64,000 bases of DNA from Pseudomonadota bacterium (GTDB lineage Bacteria > Pseudomonadota > Alphaproteobacteria > Sphingomonadales > Sphingomonadaceae), in contig JAEXAW010000044.1 in assembly GCA_023458055.1 (NCBI GenBank), forward strand, positions 1 through 64,000. The letters are read 5' to 3'. Position 1 is the first letter of the stretch, and every line of letters begins with the position of its first letter. The notes below the pieces were generated by a model. That model searched no databases, was not told the DNA's origin, and saw nothing but the letters and a program-made list of their open reading frames with translations. The position numbers were made by a program, and so were the translations under genes. Positions 33,327 through 42,514 of this stretch are shown here, piece after piece.

Positions 33327-34082
33327 TCAGCTTTGGTCGAGCCGGAACACCACGCTTGTCGTGATCCATTCTTCCTGAGGAATGCCGTCGCGAGTCGCTG
33401 GTTTAAACCGCCATGCCTTGCGGGCCTGTCGCTCGGTTGCGGCGGCAAAAGCGGGGTCGGTAGCTGACAAGATCTCGACATCCTTGACCCGGCCATCCGT
33501 GCCGACGAGCACCCGCACGCTCACACGGCCTTCCATTTCCATCCGCTGCATCGCGGGCGGATAGTCGGGCTGGAAGGCAGAAGCATAACGCGGATCGCGC
33601 GCCGCCTTGGTCAGAACCGGATTGGGTACCGGAGGCAAGGGCACAGGATCGGCGCGGGGAAGTTCAATCGGACCGGGCACCGGTTCGCCCCCTGCCGTTG
33701 GGGTGACTGGGACAGGGCCTGGAACCGGGTCCACCGCGTGAACGTCGGGATCGGACAGGGGCGGCAGGGGGGATTTCGGTGCAGTAACAACCGATTTTGT
33801 CGGTGATGTCTTTTGAGGTTTGGTTTCGTGCTCCGGTGGCTTGGGCTTTTGCCAAATATTGGTTGCCTCGATAATCGTCGGAACCTTTGCCTTGATAATC
33901 GCCATATTGGTGGTCATCAGTCCCATGCCGACCAACGCAACAATCCCGCCCGTTAGCGCCATCGCTGTCGGCGAAAATTTCTGGTCCGCGCCGTAACTAT
34001 AGCGCTGTGGCAGTGCGGTGGCGCTTGCCGGTACCGGCATTAAACCTGCCAAGCGACGTTTCCATATGATAAGTCCGAGCAT
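33327..34082 (-). CDS. TonB family energy transducer
   Basis: 251 residues. A cytoplasmic N-terminus of about 40 residues, one membrane helix (about 42-62, MALTGGIVALVGMGLM), a long Pro/Lys/Val-rich spacer (about 75-165) and a TonB-C domain (AFQPDYPPAMQRMEMEGRV ... KAWRFKPA) that touches TonB-dependent receptors. The start is the ATG at 34082 with AGGAG 6 bp upstream. No exbB/exbD genes are adjacent, so energising partners must be elsewhere. The N-terminal leader before the helix is longer than usual. Confidence 0.87.
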   Translation of the reverse strand: MLGLIIWKRRLAGLMPVPASATALPQRYSYGADQKFSPTAMALTGGIVALVGMGLMTTNMAIIKAKVPTIIEATNIWQKPKPPEHETKPQKTSPTKSVVTAPKSPLPPLSDPDVHAVDPVPGPVPVTPTAGGEPVPGPIELPRADPVPLPPVPNPVLTKAARDPRYASAFQPDYPPAMQRMEMEGRVSVRVLVGTDGRVKDVEILSATDPAFAAATERQARKAWRFKPATRDGIPQEEWITTSVVFRLDQS

Positions 34083-34195
34083 CCTGTCTCTCCTTGTCTC
34101 ATGGTCGTCTGGACAGACAATGGAAAGCGCCATCCAGAAGACGATGCCAACGCAATTCACGCTTTTGCGGATAGTGCGTCCGACTTTAACGATAT

Positions 34196-34204
34196 ATTAT
34201 ATCA
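34196..34204 (-). promoter_or_regulatory. Extended -10 promoter element for tonB
   Basis: On the minus strand the sequence reads TGATATAAT, an exact extended -10 element (TGnTATAAT), about 115 bp before the tonB start. It is nested in the odd palindrome GATATATTATATC (34191-34203). No good -35 at normal spacing was found, as expected for the extended type. Confidence 0.4.
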
Positions 34205-34302
34205 TCACCATGTCAAGCCGTTTTTCAAATAGGCAGGTCGATAGCTTTTGCAGATTTATGGTGTGACATGCTGAACGCGCCGGGCAAATATATGACTAGC
34301 AA

Positions 34303-34323
34303 GTGCGCTGTGATTTTTCGCAC
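34303..34323. promoter_or_regulatory. Inverted repeat GTGCG-N11-CGCAC upstream of DyP-P450
   Basis: Five-base arms with an 11-bp spacer, 183 bp before the DyP-P450 start. The spacer contains TGTGA, half of a Crp-type site, but the other half does not match. Possible operator for the Crp/Fnr regulator encoded 7 kb away; weak. Confidence 0.2.
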
Positions 34324-34505
34324 GAGACGGCAATAGCCGTTGCATCAATCTGGTCCGGCTGGCAGCTATGCGCCATTTCCAAGGGAGAATGGCGTCACCG
34401 GGTCGCAGCGGTACGCGGCCGGGTATCATGCACCCCCGCGCCAAAATTTTCCGCGAAGACGTCAATCCCATGAGACCGACATAAGCCGGACAAAGGGGCT
34501 GACCG

Positions 34506-37500
34506 ATGAAATATGATATTTCGAACAAGACGATCGACGGCATTACCGATCTGGTCGTCTGGGCGCCGATCAAACAGGGCTTTATTCGCGCGTTCGAGAA
34601 TATAACCTATGAAACGCGGCTGAAGCTCGTCGCCGAAGCGTTGCACAAGGTGCGGGTCAGCGCGCGCGAACATGAACTCATCACCCCCTTTGCCGATACC
34701 GCCGAACGCATCCTTACCTTGCTCGATTTTCGCATCGGGATTGCCGATCGTGACCTGTTCTCCGTTCGATTCGAACCCGAGGAAACCCTGCTCGGCAAGG
34801 GCTATCGTGCCGAGATGGAGCCGCGCCGCTACCTTTATCTCGCCGCAACCTTCGATGGCGCGTGGGAGCCCTATATGCGTCTAATCTGGGACCCGCTCGG
34901 CCCGTTTCTCGATCTGTTGCTGTGCAATTGTGAAGGGTATGTACCGGCGGGCGATAATGGCTTTCCGGCTTATGCCGCATGGGTGCGCGCCAACCAGCTC
35001 GACTCGGCCATCTTTTACAACACCACCGGCCTCACGGTGAAAGACCAGATTTATCTCGCCAAGCTTGATCGACTCCAGCGGACGCTTGAGCCCCATGACG
35101 TCGAAATGGCGCTGGCCAAAATGACCGGGGATGATCCATCCGCGACCGCCGCCCGCTTCCGCGAAAGCGTGATGCAGCCGGGTAATCCCGCCGCGTTCGA
35201 GGTGCACCGGCTCGCGCTGGAGGCGCTGACTGTGCTTTATCGCCTTGCCGATTATTATCCGCCCGACCGGATGCGGCCCAATAATTTACCGGAAAACCAC
35301 CGTGACCATGAGCCGGGCGATGGCCGCTTCCTCCACCGCGCCGCAAAAATCCTGCTTGACGGCTGGGACCCGAAATTGTTGCCGCCAGCCGTACGCAACG
35401 CTTATGTCGAACCGCTAAGCTGGTTCGAGCTCCCGCCTGTTCCCCGCATCCGCGAAAGTGATCCGGACACCAGTCATGCGGCGATCGCAGACCCTGCCCC
35501 GGAACCAAAGGAAGTTCAGGCCGGCCTTCTTTCGGGATTTGATCGGGAGGGCCAAGACATTAGTCACGGCGCGCTCCTGTTGATGCAGGTCACCGATGCA
35601 AAGAAACTGCGCAAATTCCTCAAGAAATTCCCGGTGAGCTTTGAAGGGGAAGCTCCGCCTGACGGCATTTTCCGTACCCTCGCATTCACGCACAAAGGCC
35701 TTGAACGCATGCGGTTGCCGCATGACGTCTTGTGCGCCTTCCCAAAGGAATTTCGCGAGGGAATGGAGGCACGCTCCGGCCTGCTCGGCGACGTGCGTGA
35801 AAATCACCCGCGTCGTTGGCAATTGCCCGAGCGGAACTGGCCGCCAAGAGGCAAGGATGAGCGCCAGGCACGTCCTCCGGTCGAATTGAGCGAAGTCGAT
35901 TTTGTGATCCAGCTTCGCGCGTCCCGCCCCCCTGCCGTTGTTGGTGCCGCAGACGCGGTGCTGAGCGACAGTCCGTCGACTTTTGCAGACTATCGATCCG
36001 AGGCCGCACAGCGTTATATGAAAAAGAGCGGCGGCACAGAAAGTTTTTCGTCACAAGAGCAATCGAGTTTTGCCACAACGTTGATGCGCGACGATCCCCT
36101 TTCAGCTTTGATCGCCGAAATCGGCGATGATTGGAAGAAAATTGGCGCCCAACTCATTGCGGTCGAGTCGATGCACCGGCCTGACCGCACGGTCGTCGCG
36201 CCCACGACGTCGAATGTTCCGGCTGGCACCCATGTTGATCATTTCGGGTTCCAGGACGGAATCAGCCAGCCCCGCCTCGCTGGAGCCTCCTCTGCGTTGA
36301 AGCGCGATACGGTAAAGCCGGGCGAGTTGTTACTGGGCTATGCCAATGATCGTGGTGATCTGGCACCAAAGGAACGCGATCCGTGGTTCGCGAATGGCAC
36401 CTTCCTCGTCATCCGCAAAATTGCCCAGAATGTGGATGCTTTCCACCGTTTGCTGGAATCGGGTAAAAATTTCGGGCTTGATCCGGAAAAGACAGCCGGT
36501 CTCCTGATGGGCCGTTATCGTGATGGCCGCCCCCTTGGCCCGGTAGATCCGGCACAACCCGAGGATCCCTCCCAGAATGACTTTGATTTCAGCAAGGATG
36601 CAGACGGCGTCCACTGCCCATTCGCCTCGCACGTTCGTCGCACCAATCCGCGCGAGCCGTTTCAAAACCGGCCGACACCGCGCATCTTGCGGCGCGGCAT
36701 GTCTTACGGCCCGCTTTACGACGAAAATCCGGAGGCAGATCGCGGCATCATGTTCATGGCCTATAATGCCAGCATTGCCGAACAGTTTGAAACGCTGCAG
36801 CGTTGGATCAATGGCGGCAACAGCAGTGGCGTCGGCTCGGCGCAGGCGGACCCCATTGTTGGTATAGCGCCCAAACAAGGCGAGGCCATCTTCCGTTGTA
36901 TCGTCAACGAACCTAACGAAAAGGGCGAAGGCACCAGCGAACGGGTCGTGCGCATAAAAATTCCGGAGCGGCTGACCAGTCTTCGTTGGGGGGCCTATTT
37001 CTTCGTGCCATCACGTGCTGCTCTCGCCAAAATCTGCGATCCGGCGCTTGATGTGCCAGACAAGAATGACACCAGCGCCAAGCGAGGTGAAGATGTTATC
37101 GCCAAGATTGAAGCGCTCCCTTCGCAAGCACGTGATTTCCAATGGAAGTCTATACTCGAAGATTTTCGTACCAAGGATCCGTCGGAGCGCAGCACAGGTC
37201 CGGAAGTTTGGACTGCCATTCGCGAGTATCGTGACGGCGTTTATCGCCTACCGCTCCGGGCCGTCAATGGATCCGATCTTCCGCCGCCCCATGGCGGGGT
37301 GCTAGCGATCAAAAATGTGGATATTTTCTCTGACGGCCGCGCCGATGATCTCCCCGCTAATCAGGGTATAATTTTAGTAGGAAGCAACGACAAAATCCAC
37401 CAAGTGCTGTCCGATGCGGCGCGGTTTTCCGTCGTCGAGCAGAGCCGCCGCGTGACGCGTTCAGTGGGCCCGATTTATGTCGCGCAGGATCCTGGCCCAA

Positions 37501-38657
37501 CCTATTATCATGAATCGGAAGCTTCGAACGCGATCCTGTTCGCCTATGGCGAGGAGCAAGCTTACCAACTCGCCTATGCGATCGGCTCGGGCTTTCTTGA
37601 AAGGCGTTCGCTCGCGGCGGAGGCTTCGGCAGTACAGCTCGGTCAGCCCGCCGACTCGGCATATTTCAAGATGGAGCTCCGTCGTGAATATCTCGCGCCG
37701 GTGTTGGGAATACTGTGTGCCAAATGGTTTGATATCCCTGATGCGCTCGGCACAGACGGCGCGAGTCAATGGATAGAACGAGGAGGCTGGGGCTGGGCAG
37801 CCCCCGGAGACGGCGACAATGAACGCAAACCGCGCTGTCCGGGCGATTTTTTTGCGCCCTCGCGCGACGCTTTCTATCCACGCCCGACAGATACGATCCG
37901 CGATTATGGCGAAAAACATGGTGCCGCTCTGCGCAGGGCAGCGTTGAAGATCGTAAAGGCGTATCGGGCCGCCCCTTCAAAGGTACAGGGATTTATATCA
38001 AAACCATTTTATGCGGCGATAGAAGATGACGAACTGCTTGCGCGCAATTTGGTCGGGGCGATGATCGGCATGCTCGCACCGATGGAAGGGAATTTGCGCA
38101 GCGTAATCTTTGATTGGCTGACGGACCAGACGCTTTGGCAACACCAGGCCGCGCTCCATAGATTGACGAAAAACCAACAACCGTCGACATTTGCGCAAGC
38201 AAGTGCTGCGTTGCGCGCTCCGGTCGCCCGCGCGATGTGCAAACGCCCCGCCCCGGATCTTCTTTACCGCACTGCAACATGCGACACTGAACTGGGCGGC
38301 GAGCGCATCGAAAGGGGCGACCTGTTGATCCTCGGCCTCGTATCAGCAACCGCGGAGACGGGTTCAATTGACACGATCTTCGGAGGTGAGAGGATTGCTG
38401 CACAGCAGCCCGAGGGACAGCCGGTTCATGCCTGTCCCGCCTACAAGATGGCGATCGGCGCGACGCTCGGTATAGTCGCCGCGCTGCTTGATGTCGGGCG
38501 TATCCAGGCGCAGCCCGCTTCGCTCATCGTCAAAATCAGCGGATGGAGCATCAACCAGCCACAGCCATTGGGGGCAGTGCTTAAGCCGGCGGCGTCAGTT
38601 GTAGCCGACAATGTCCAGCGCATCGATTCCGGAGACGGCGCGGTGCATCGCCATTGA
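34506..38657 (+). CDS. DyP-type peroxidase fused to a cytochrome P450-like domain
   Basis: 1383 residues, no signal peptide or membrane segment, so cytoplasmic. Three parts. Residues 1-330 form an unassigned alpha/beta region (APIKQGFIRAFENITYETRL ... LAATFDGAWEPYMRLIWD), perhaps a degenerate DyP-like half. Residues about 345-870 form a DyP peroxidase: GFQDGISQP with catalytic Asp584, proximal heme His709 in CPFASHVRRTNPR, and distal Arg729/730 in ILRRGMSYG. Residues about 890-1383 resemble a cytochrome P450: LLYRTATCDTELGG and the Cys heme loop HACPAYKMAIGAT with Cys1310. The P450 part lacks a Glu at the ExxR position and a visible acid-Thr pair in the I helix. That suggests hydroperoxide isomerase or peroxygenase chemistry, not monooxygenation (inference). 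The start ATG has AAGGGG. Its 3' end overlaps the convergent cyclase-ATPase gene by 63 bp. Confidence 0.85.
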   Translation: MKYDISNKTIDGITDLVVWAPIKQGFIRAFENITYETRLKLVAEALHKVRVSAREHELITPFADTAERILTLLDFRIGIADRDLFSVRFEPEETLLGKGYRAEMEPRRYLYLAATFDGAWEPYMRLIWDPLGPFLDLLLCNCEGYVPAGDNGFPAYAAWVRANQLDSAIFYNTTGLTVKDQIYLAKLDRLQRTLEPHDVEMALAKMTGDDPSATAARFRESVMQPGNPAAFEVHRLALEALTVLYRLADYYPPDRMRPNNLPENHRDHEPGDGRFLHRAAKILLDGWDPKLLPPAVRNAYVEPLSWFELPPVPRIRESDPDTSHAAIADPAPEPKEVQAGLLSGFDREGQDISHGALLLMQVTDAKKLRKFLKKFPVSFEGEAPPDGIFRTLAFTHKGLERMRLPHDVLCAFPKEFREGMEARSGLLGDVRENHPRRWQLPERNWPPRGKDERQARPPVELSEVDFVIQLRASRPPAVVGAADAVLSDSPSTFADYRSEAAQRYMKKSGGTESFSSQEQSSFATTLMRDDPLSALIAEIGDDWKKIGAQLIAVESMHRPDRTVVAPTTSNVPAGTHVDHFGFQDGISQPRLAGASSALKRDTVKPGELLLGYANDRGDLAPKERDPWFANGTFLVIRKIAQNVDAFHRLLESGKNFGLDPEKTAGLLMGRYRDGRPLGPVDPAQPEDPSQNDFDFSKDADGVHCPFASHVRRTNPREPFQNRPTPRILRRGMSYGPLYDENPEADRGIMFMAYNASIAEQFETLQRWINGGNSSGVGSAQADPIVGIAPKQGEAIFRCIVNEPNEKGEGTSERVVRIKIPERLTSLRWGAYFFVPSRAALAKICDPALDVPDKNDTSAKRGEDVIAKIEALPSQARDFQWKSILEDFRTKDPSERSTGPEVWTAIREYRDGVYRLPLRAVNGSDLPPPHGGVLAIKNVDIFSDGRADDLPANQGIILVGSNDKIHQVLSDAARFSVVEQSRRVTRSVGPIYVAQDPGPTYYHESEASNAILFAYGEEQAYQLAYAIGSGFLERRSLAAEASAVQLGQPADSAYFKMELRREYLAPVLGILCAKWFDIPDALGTDGASQWIERGGWGWAAPGDGDNERKPRCPGDFFAPSRDAFYPRPTDTIRDYGEKHGAALRRAALKIVKAYRAAPSKVQGFISKPFYAAIEDDELLARNLVGAMIGMLAPMEGNLRSVIFDWLTDQTLWQHQAALHRLTKNQQPSTFAQASAALRAPVARAMCKRPAPDLLYRTATCDTELGGERIERGDLLILGLVSATAETGSIDTIFGGERIAAQQPEGQPVHACPAYKMAIGATLGIVAALLDVGRIQAQPASLIVKISGWSINQPQPLGAVLKPAASVVADNVQRIDSGDGAVHRH

Positions 38658-41654
38658 TGCAAAAGCGGCCCGGGCCTCGCGAATCCTCGACGTCGCGACG
38701 TCGCGGTCCATGTTGGTCAATACCAGGACGTGCGCGACACTATTTTTGGCCGTTTCATGCGGAGATTGGCGCGCGTGGGCGGCAGCGTCTGCATGAGCCA
38801 AGTAGCGCGCCGCGCGGTCGGGTCGAGATTGAGCGCTCGCTCCAGCCGCCATTGCGCGCCATGCCATTGCTTCGCCTAAGCGGTCGCCTTTATGTGCGCG
38901 ACGCACCGCTAGCGCAGCATATCGGCGCGCTTCGGCATAACGGCCTTGGTCTGTCAAAGCCTCTGCCAGCCAGCCATGATTGAGCGAAATAAATTGTTGG
39001 CTCGCACTTGCTTCAAGCCATTGGGTGGTGCCTAGAATAATTTCTATCTCGGTGGGGTCGTTACTTAGCTTCCAGCGCGCATAAGCGGCCAAGGACTGGG
39101 CCATCGCAAACAAGTAACGCGCCTTGACCCGCTCGGCGACTTCACGGCCGCGCTCGGCCTGCTGCACCGCTTCCTCATACCGACCCTGCCATAGTAAAGA
39201 TGCGCTACGCATGGTTAGAACCGACGCGGTCATCTCATGGTCGGCATCGGACAGCGCATCCATCGCGGCGTCAAAATCGGTGTGTGCTGCGTCGAACTGA
39301 CCTTGGTCAGCCAGCACAAAACCTCGGCATGACAGGGTATAGGCATGGGTTAGCAGCGCGTTCGGGCTCAGTTTATGCTGTTCGCCCTGGGCGATAGACC
39401 GGTCGAGTAAGACCAATGCGGATTCATAATGACACGCCGTTGCATGAGCTTGACCCAAATTGGCAGGAATTTGTGCAATCAGGCCAACTTCACCGCACGC
39501 TTCTGCCGCCGCAAGCGCCAGCAAGAAATGCTCCAGCGCCGCACGCGCATCGCCGAGACCATAGCAAATGAAGCCAAGCCAGTATTCGGCCCATGCCAAA
39601 GCCTTGTCGTCGCCATTCATGCGGGCATCTTCGGCCGCGGATTTAAGGACCGGTAGTTGGTCGCGCGCCGGATCGACCACACAAGCGAGGCCGAATCGCC
39701 GCAATATATGGGTGCGCTGGGCGGCATAAGCGTCGTCTGGCTTGCTGGTCTTGGAAAGCCGTTCAAGCGCGCCAAGCGCGGCGCGATATTGCGCCTGCGC
39801 CCGATCTAGCGCTGAAATAGCCAGAGCACGGTCTCCTGCCAAGGTCGCATAATGCACTTCGCGCGCGACATCCCCGCCTTCTCCATAATGGTAAGCAAGG
39901 GCTTCAAGCTGGTCGTCGCCGCCGCCGGATGCCAATAAAGCTTGTACGATACGCCCATGTAGCTCGCGGCGCTCCGCAAGGCCGATTGTGCGATAAATGG
40001 CATCCCGCGTCATGCCATGTTTGAACCTGAGCGTCCCCGGAACATCACCTGGATAAATGAAATCTTGCGCAATGAGCGCAACGCTACGCGGGTCATCAGG
40101 CCCAACCCCCGAAATGCTTTGGAACAAAGCTGCGGAAAAAACGGGGCCCATAACGGCGGCAATCTTGACGATGGCGGCGAGATCATCAGACAATCCCGAG
40201 AAGCGCGCCTGGATCAATCCTTCAAGCCAGGCATTACGATCATCGCCCGAACGACCGCTATTGTCATCGCCCCGCGCAATGGAGTGACATAACTCTTCGA
40301 TAAACAGCGGACTTCCGCCGGCACTGTCGCGAATTTGTTCCATCAAAAACGGTTGCAAGATTACACCGGTTGCTTCGATTGCCGCGGAAGCCTCGTCAGT
40401 ATCGAGCCCGTTCAATCCAATTTGTTCTGCTCCGGTAAGAGCAGCGAACAAGGGGTCGGCCTCCCGGGTCGTAACAATAATCATGAACGGGTGGCGGACG
40501 TCGCTTAATAGCAGTTCGAGCACTCTGCGTGTTGCATCATCGACCCATTGCCAGTCGTCGATCGAAAGCAGTTGTGGCCCGGGATGTTTTGTGATCAGGG
40601 CCGACAAGGCTTGTGCGATCTGATCGGGCTGAAGCAGGTCACGGTCACTCGCAAGGTCGCTATTTCGAGCCAGAAACAACAACTGTTGTAGCGTTTCGCC
40701 GGTCGGGGAGTCGAGAAGCGAAAAATCCACTTCCTCGCCCTTTTTGCCTATTTTCAACAGAGATTGCGCAAGCTGAGCAAGCGGTTGTAGCGGGCGGGCC
40801 CCAAGGTAGGATTCACAATAGGCGCGATGAACCTCAACGTTGCGCTGCTCCGCTTCGTTCAGAAACTCCGTGGTGAGGCGGGTTTTGCCGATACCCGGGG
40901 GCCCGGCGATCACTACAACACGGGGGGAGCCTCGCATGGCTTTATCAAGCGTGTGGCGCAACGCCGCGAGCTCACGTCGTCGGCCGGCGAACGGCGTGAG
41001 GCCCTGACGTGCCCGTGCTGCAAAACGAGTCTCGATCCGCTCTCTTCCGACGACCTTATAAGCGATGATACTGCGACCTGTGTCCCGAATTTCCACCTCT
41101 TGACGCGGCCCTGTCCGGAAAAAATGACGGTCGCTGCCAAGTGATGTTTCGCTGACCAAAATCTCGTCGCTCCGCGCCAATTCGCATAAGCGCGAGGCCA
41201 CGTTGGTTGCATCGCCCAAGATTTCGAACTTGCCCCGCACTACATCACCCATACGGAGCAGAACGACGCCGGAATGGATTCCGCTGTGCAGACGCACAGG
41301 GTTGCTGAGAAGCCCGGCAAAGGGGCGGTCGAGCGTACTGACCGCATCATGCAGGTCAAGCGCTGCTTCGGTCGCCCGGCGACCCGCGTCTTCATGTTCT
41401 GCGTCCAGACCGAACAACAACACAGCACCGTCGCCGTCGATGCGTACGATCTCGCCGCCGTGACGCGCCACTATTCGTTCGAACATGCCGCGAACCAGCT
41501 CAAGCAACTCGGCATAGATTTCGGGTTCAAGACCCGCGGCGAGCCTGGTCGAACCGCTAAGATCACAGAACGCGATGGTCAGATGGCGGCGTTGAGCGGA
41601 AATAGCTCTATTGCTTGCAGCGAGGGGAGCATCATCCGGCATGACCGCCCTCAT
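38595..41654 (-). CDS. Class III nucleotidyl cyclase-AAA ATPase-TPR signalling protein
   Basis: 1019 residues. Cyclase domain (about 20-190): metal Asp in FCDLSGSTRLA and in VRIDGDGAVLLFG, and ILGDATNVASRL with the transition-state Asn and Arg. The purine-selecting Lys is Arg and the partner Asp is Glu, so the product (cAMP, cGMP or none) is uncertain. An AAA/STAND ATPase follows: Walker A AGPPGIGKTRL (about 246-256), Walker B LLSIDDWQWVDD. The C-terminal half (about 590-1000) is TPR repeats for ligand or protein sensing. Its start overlaps the Crp/Fnr stop by ATGA, so the two are one operon. Convergent to and overlapping DyP-P450. Confidence 0.88.
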   Translation of the reverse strand: MRAVMPDDAPLAASNRAISAQRRHLTIAFCDLSGSTRLAAGLEPEIYAELLELVRGMFERIVARHGGEIVRIDGDGAVLLFGLDAEHEDAGRRATEAALDLHDAVSTLDRPFAGLLSNPVRLHSGIHSGVVLLRMGDVVRGKFEILGDATNVASRLCELARSDEILVSETSLGSDRHFFRTGPRQEVEIRDTGRSIIAYKVVGRERIETRFAARARQGLTPFAGRRRELAALRHTLDKAMRGSPRVVVIAGPPGIGKTRLTTEFLNEAEQRNVEVHRAYCESYLGARPLQPLAQLAQSLLKIGKKGEEVDFSLLDSPTGETLQQLLFLARNSDLASDRDLLQPDQIAQALSALITKHPGPQLLSIDDWQWVDDATRRVLELLLSDVRHPFMIIVTTREADPLFAALTGAEQIGLNGLDTDEASAAIEATGVILQPFLMEQIRDSAGGSPLFIEELCHSIARGDDNSGRSGDDRNAWLEGLIQARFSGLSDDLAAIVKIAAVMGPVFSAALFQSISGVGPDDPRSVALIAQDFIYPGDVPGTLRFKHGMTRDAIYRTIGLAERRELHGRIVQALLASGGGDDQLEALAYHYGEGGDVAREVHYATLAGDRALAISALDRAQAQYRAALGALERLSKTSKPDDAYAAQRTHILRRFGLACVVDPARDQLPVLKSAAEDARMNGDDKALAWAEYWLGFICYGLGDARAALEHFLLALAAAEACGEVGLIAQIPANLGQAHATACHYESALVLLDRSIAQGEQHKLSPNALLTHAYTLSCRGFVLADQGQFDAAHTDFDAAMDALSDADHEMTASVLTMRSASLLWQGRYEEAVQQAERGREVAERVKARYLFAMAQSLAAYARWKLSNDPTEIEIILGTTQWLEASASQQFISLNHGWLAEALTDQGRYAEARRYAALAVRRAHKGDRLGEAMAWRAMAAGASAQSRPDRAARYLAHADAAAHARQSPHETAKNSVAHVLVLTNMDRDVATSRIREARAAFASMAMHRAVSGIDALDIVGYN

Positions 41655-42343
41655 CTCTGTGTCCGGATCAAAAGTTGTTGCAGGCCGGTCAGAGACAAGA
41701 GTTTGAAAGTGCGCCCGGCTTGGCTCACCATTCCTTCTTTGGCGAGAAGGCCCAGTTCACGTGTGACTGCTTCGCGGTGCGTGCCGACTCTGGACGCCAA
41801 CTCAGCGTGAGTAGGAAATGTCGTTATGGTCGCGGTTTCACCGTCGCGGCTTACCTCTTTTGCCATTCGTAGCAACTCACTCTGGATCCGGCTACTGACC
41901 GAAAGATTGGCAAGTTCGAATGTTTTTTCCGTAAGATTGCGCACGCGTGCGGCCAATTGCTGCGCCATCCAGAACCCGGCAAAAGGCACTTCTGACAGAA
42001 ACGCCCTGAAATCCACGCCGGCCATATGGGCGATAGCGGTCTCTTCAAGTGCAACGACATTGGCGGAGCGTGGCTGGGCGTCAAGCGCAGCAAGTTCCCC
42101 AAACAACATATGGGGGCCCATCACGCGCAATATGGTCTCGCGACCATGCAAAGAAAACAACGAGATTTGAACTTTCCCGCTCATGATGAGGTAGACCTCG
42201 TCGGACGTGGAGCCTTCCGCCAAAATGATCTGCCCGCGCCGCGTGCGTAAAATATTGGATCGTAGCAGAAATGATTCGCGCAGCTCAGCAGGAAACGGCG
42301 TTTCGATATCCCCGGTCGCCATTGTCACAACACCCCCATCCAT
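41651..42343 (-). CDS. Crp/Fnr-family transcriptional regulator
   Basis: About 230 residues. N-terminal cyclic-nucleotide-binding beta barrel (GQIILAEGSTSDEVYLIMSG, MLFGELAALDAQPRSANVVA, where the phosphate-binding Arg-Ser is seen as in CRP-type cNMP binders), a dimer helix, then a winged HTH: HAELASRVGTHREAVTRELG. No Fnr-type N-terminal cysteines, so redox sensing by a cluster is unlikely; cNMP sensing is possible. The start is the ATG at 42343; ATG 42322 and 42391 are alternatives. Coupled to a cyclase gene, it may read the nucleotide that enzyme makes (inferred). The operator-like repeat lies upstream. Confidence 0.9.
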   Translation of the reverse strand: MDGGVVTMATGDIETPFPAELRESFLLRSNILRTRRGQIILAEGSTSDEVYLIMSGKVQISLFSLHGRETILRVMGPHMLFGELAALDAQPRSANVVALEETAIAHMAGVDFRAFLSEVPFAGFWMAQQLAARVRNLTEKTFELANLSVSSRIQSELLRMAKEVSRDGETATITTFPTHAELASRVGTHREAVTRELGLLAKEGMVSQAGRTFKLLSLTGLQQLLIRTQR

Positions 42344-42398
42344 CGCGGGCGATCCTCCCATCCCGTTATTTCTTCTCCTATGTAAAATCATTACCCCT

Positions 42399-42427
42399 TT
42401 GTGAGAATTACCACAAGGAAGTTGTGG
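42399..42427. promoter_or_regulatory. Twin palindromes, candidate Crp/Fnr autoregulatory site
   Basis: TTGTG-N8-CACAA (42399-42416) overlaps CCACAA-N5-TTGTGG (42411-42427), giving three half-sites of TTGTGG type in 29 bp, 56 bp upstream of the regulator ATG. The half-site resembles CRP family TGTGA-type recognition. A natural place for autoregulation. Confidence 0.45.
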
Positions 42428-42514
42428 CTAATGTCGCAGCGGCTTCACCTCGAAAGGCTCATACACAGCACGCAACCGGGGACGGGAGGGGCAATTAATG
42501 CCCAGACCAAAACC

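Larger units (their letters stand above)
34083..34505. other. Intergenic region between tonB and the DyP-P450 gene
   Basis: A 423-bp divergent gap. It holds an extended -10 promoter for tonB (34196-34204), an inverted repeat GTGCG/CGCAC (34303-34323), and AAGGGG just before the DyP-P450 ATG. No protein-coding signal or RNA gene was recognised in the rest. Confidence 0.5.

Noticed and set aside
37011..37132. CACGTG cores inside the DyP-P450 gene (also near 41758 and 42983)
   Set aside because: The flanking parS arms are missing; chance hits.
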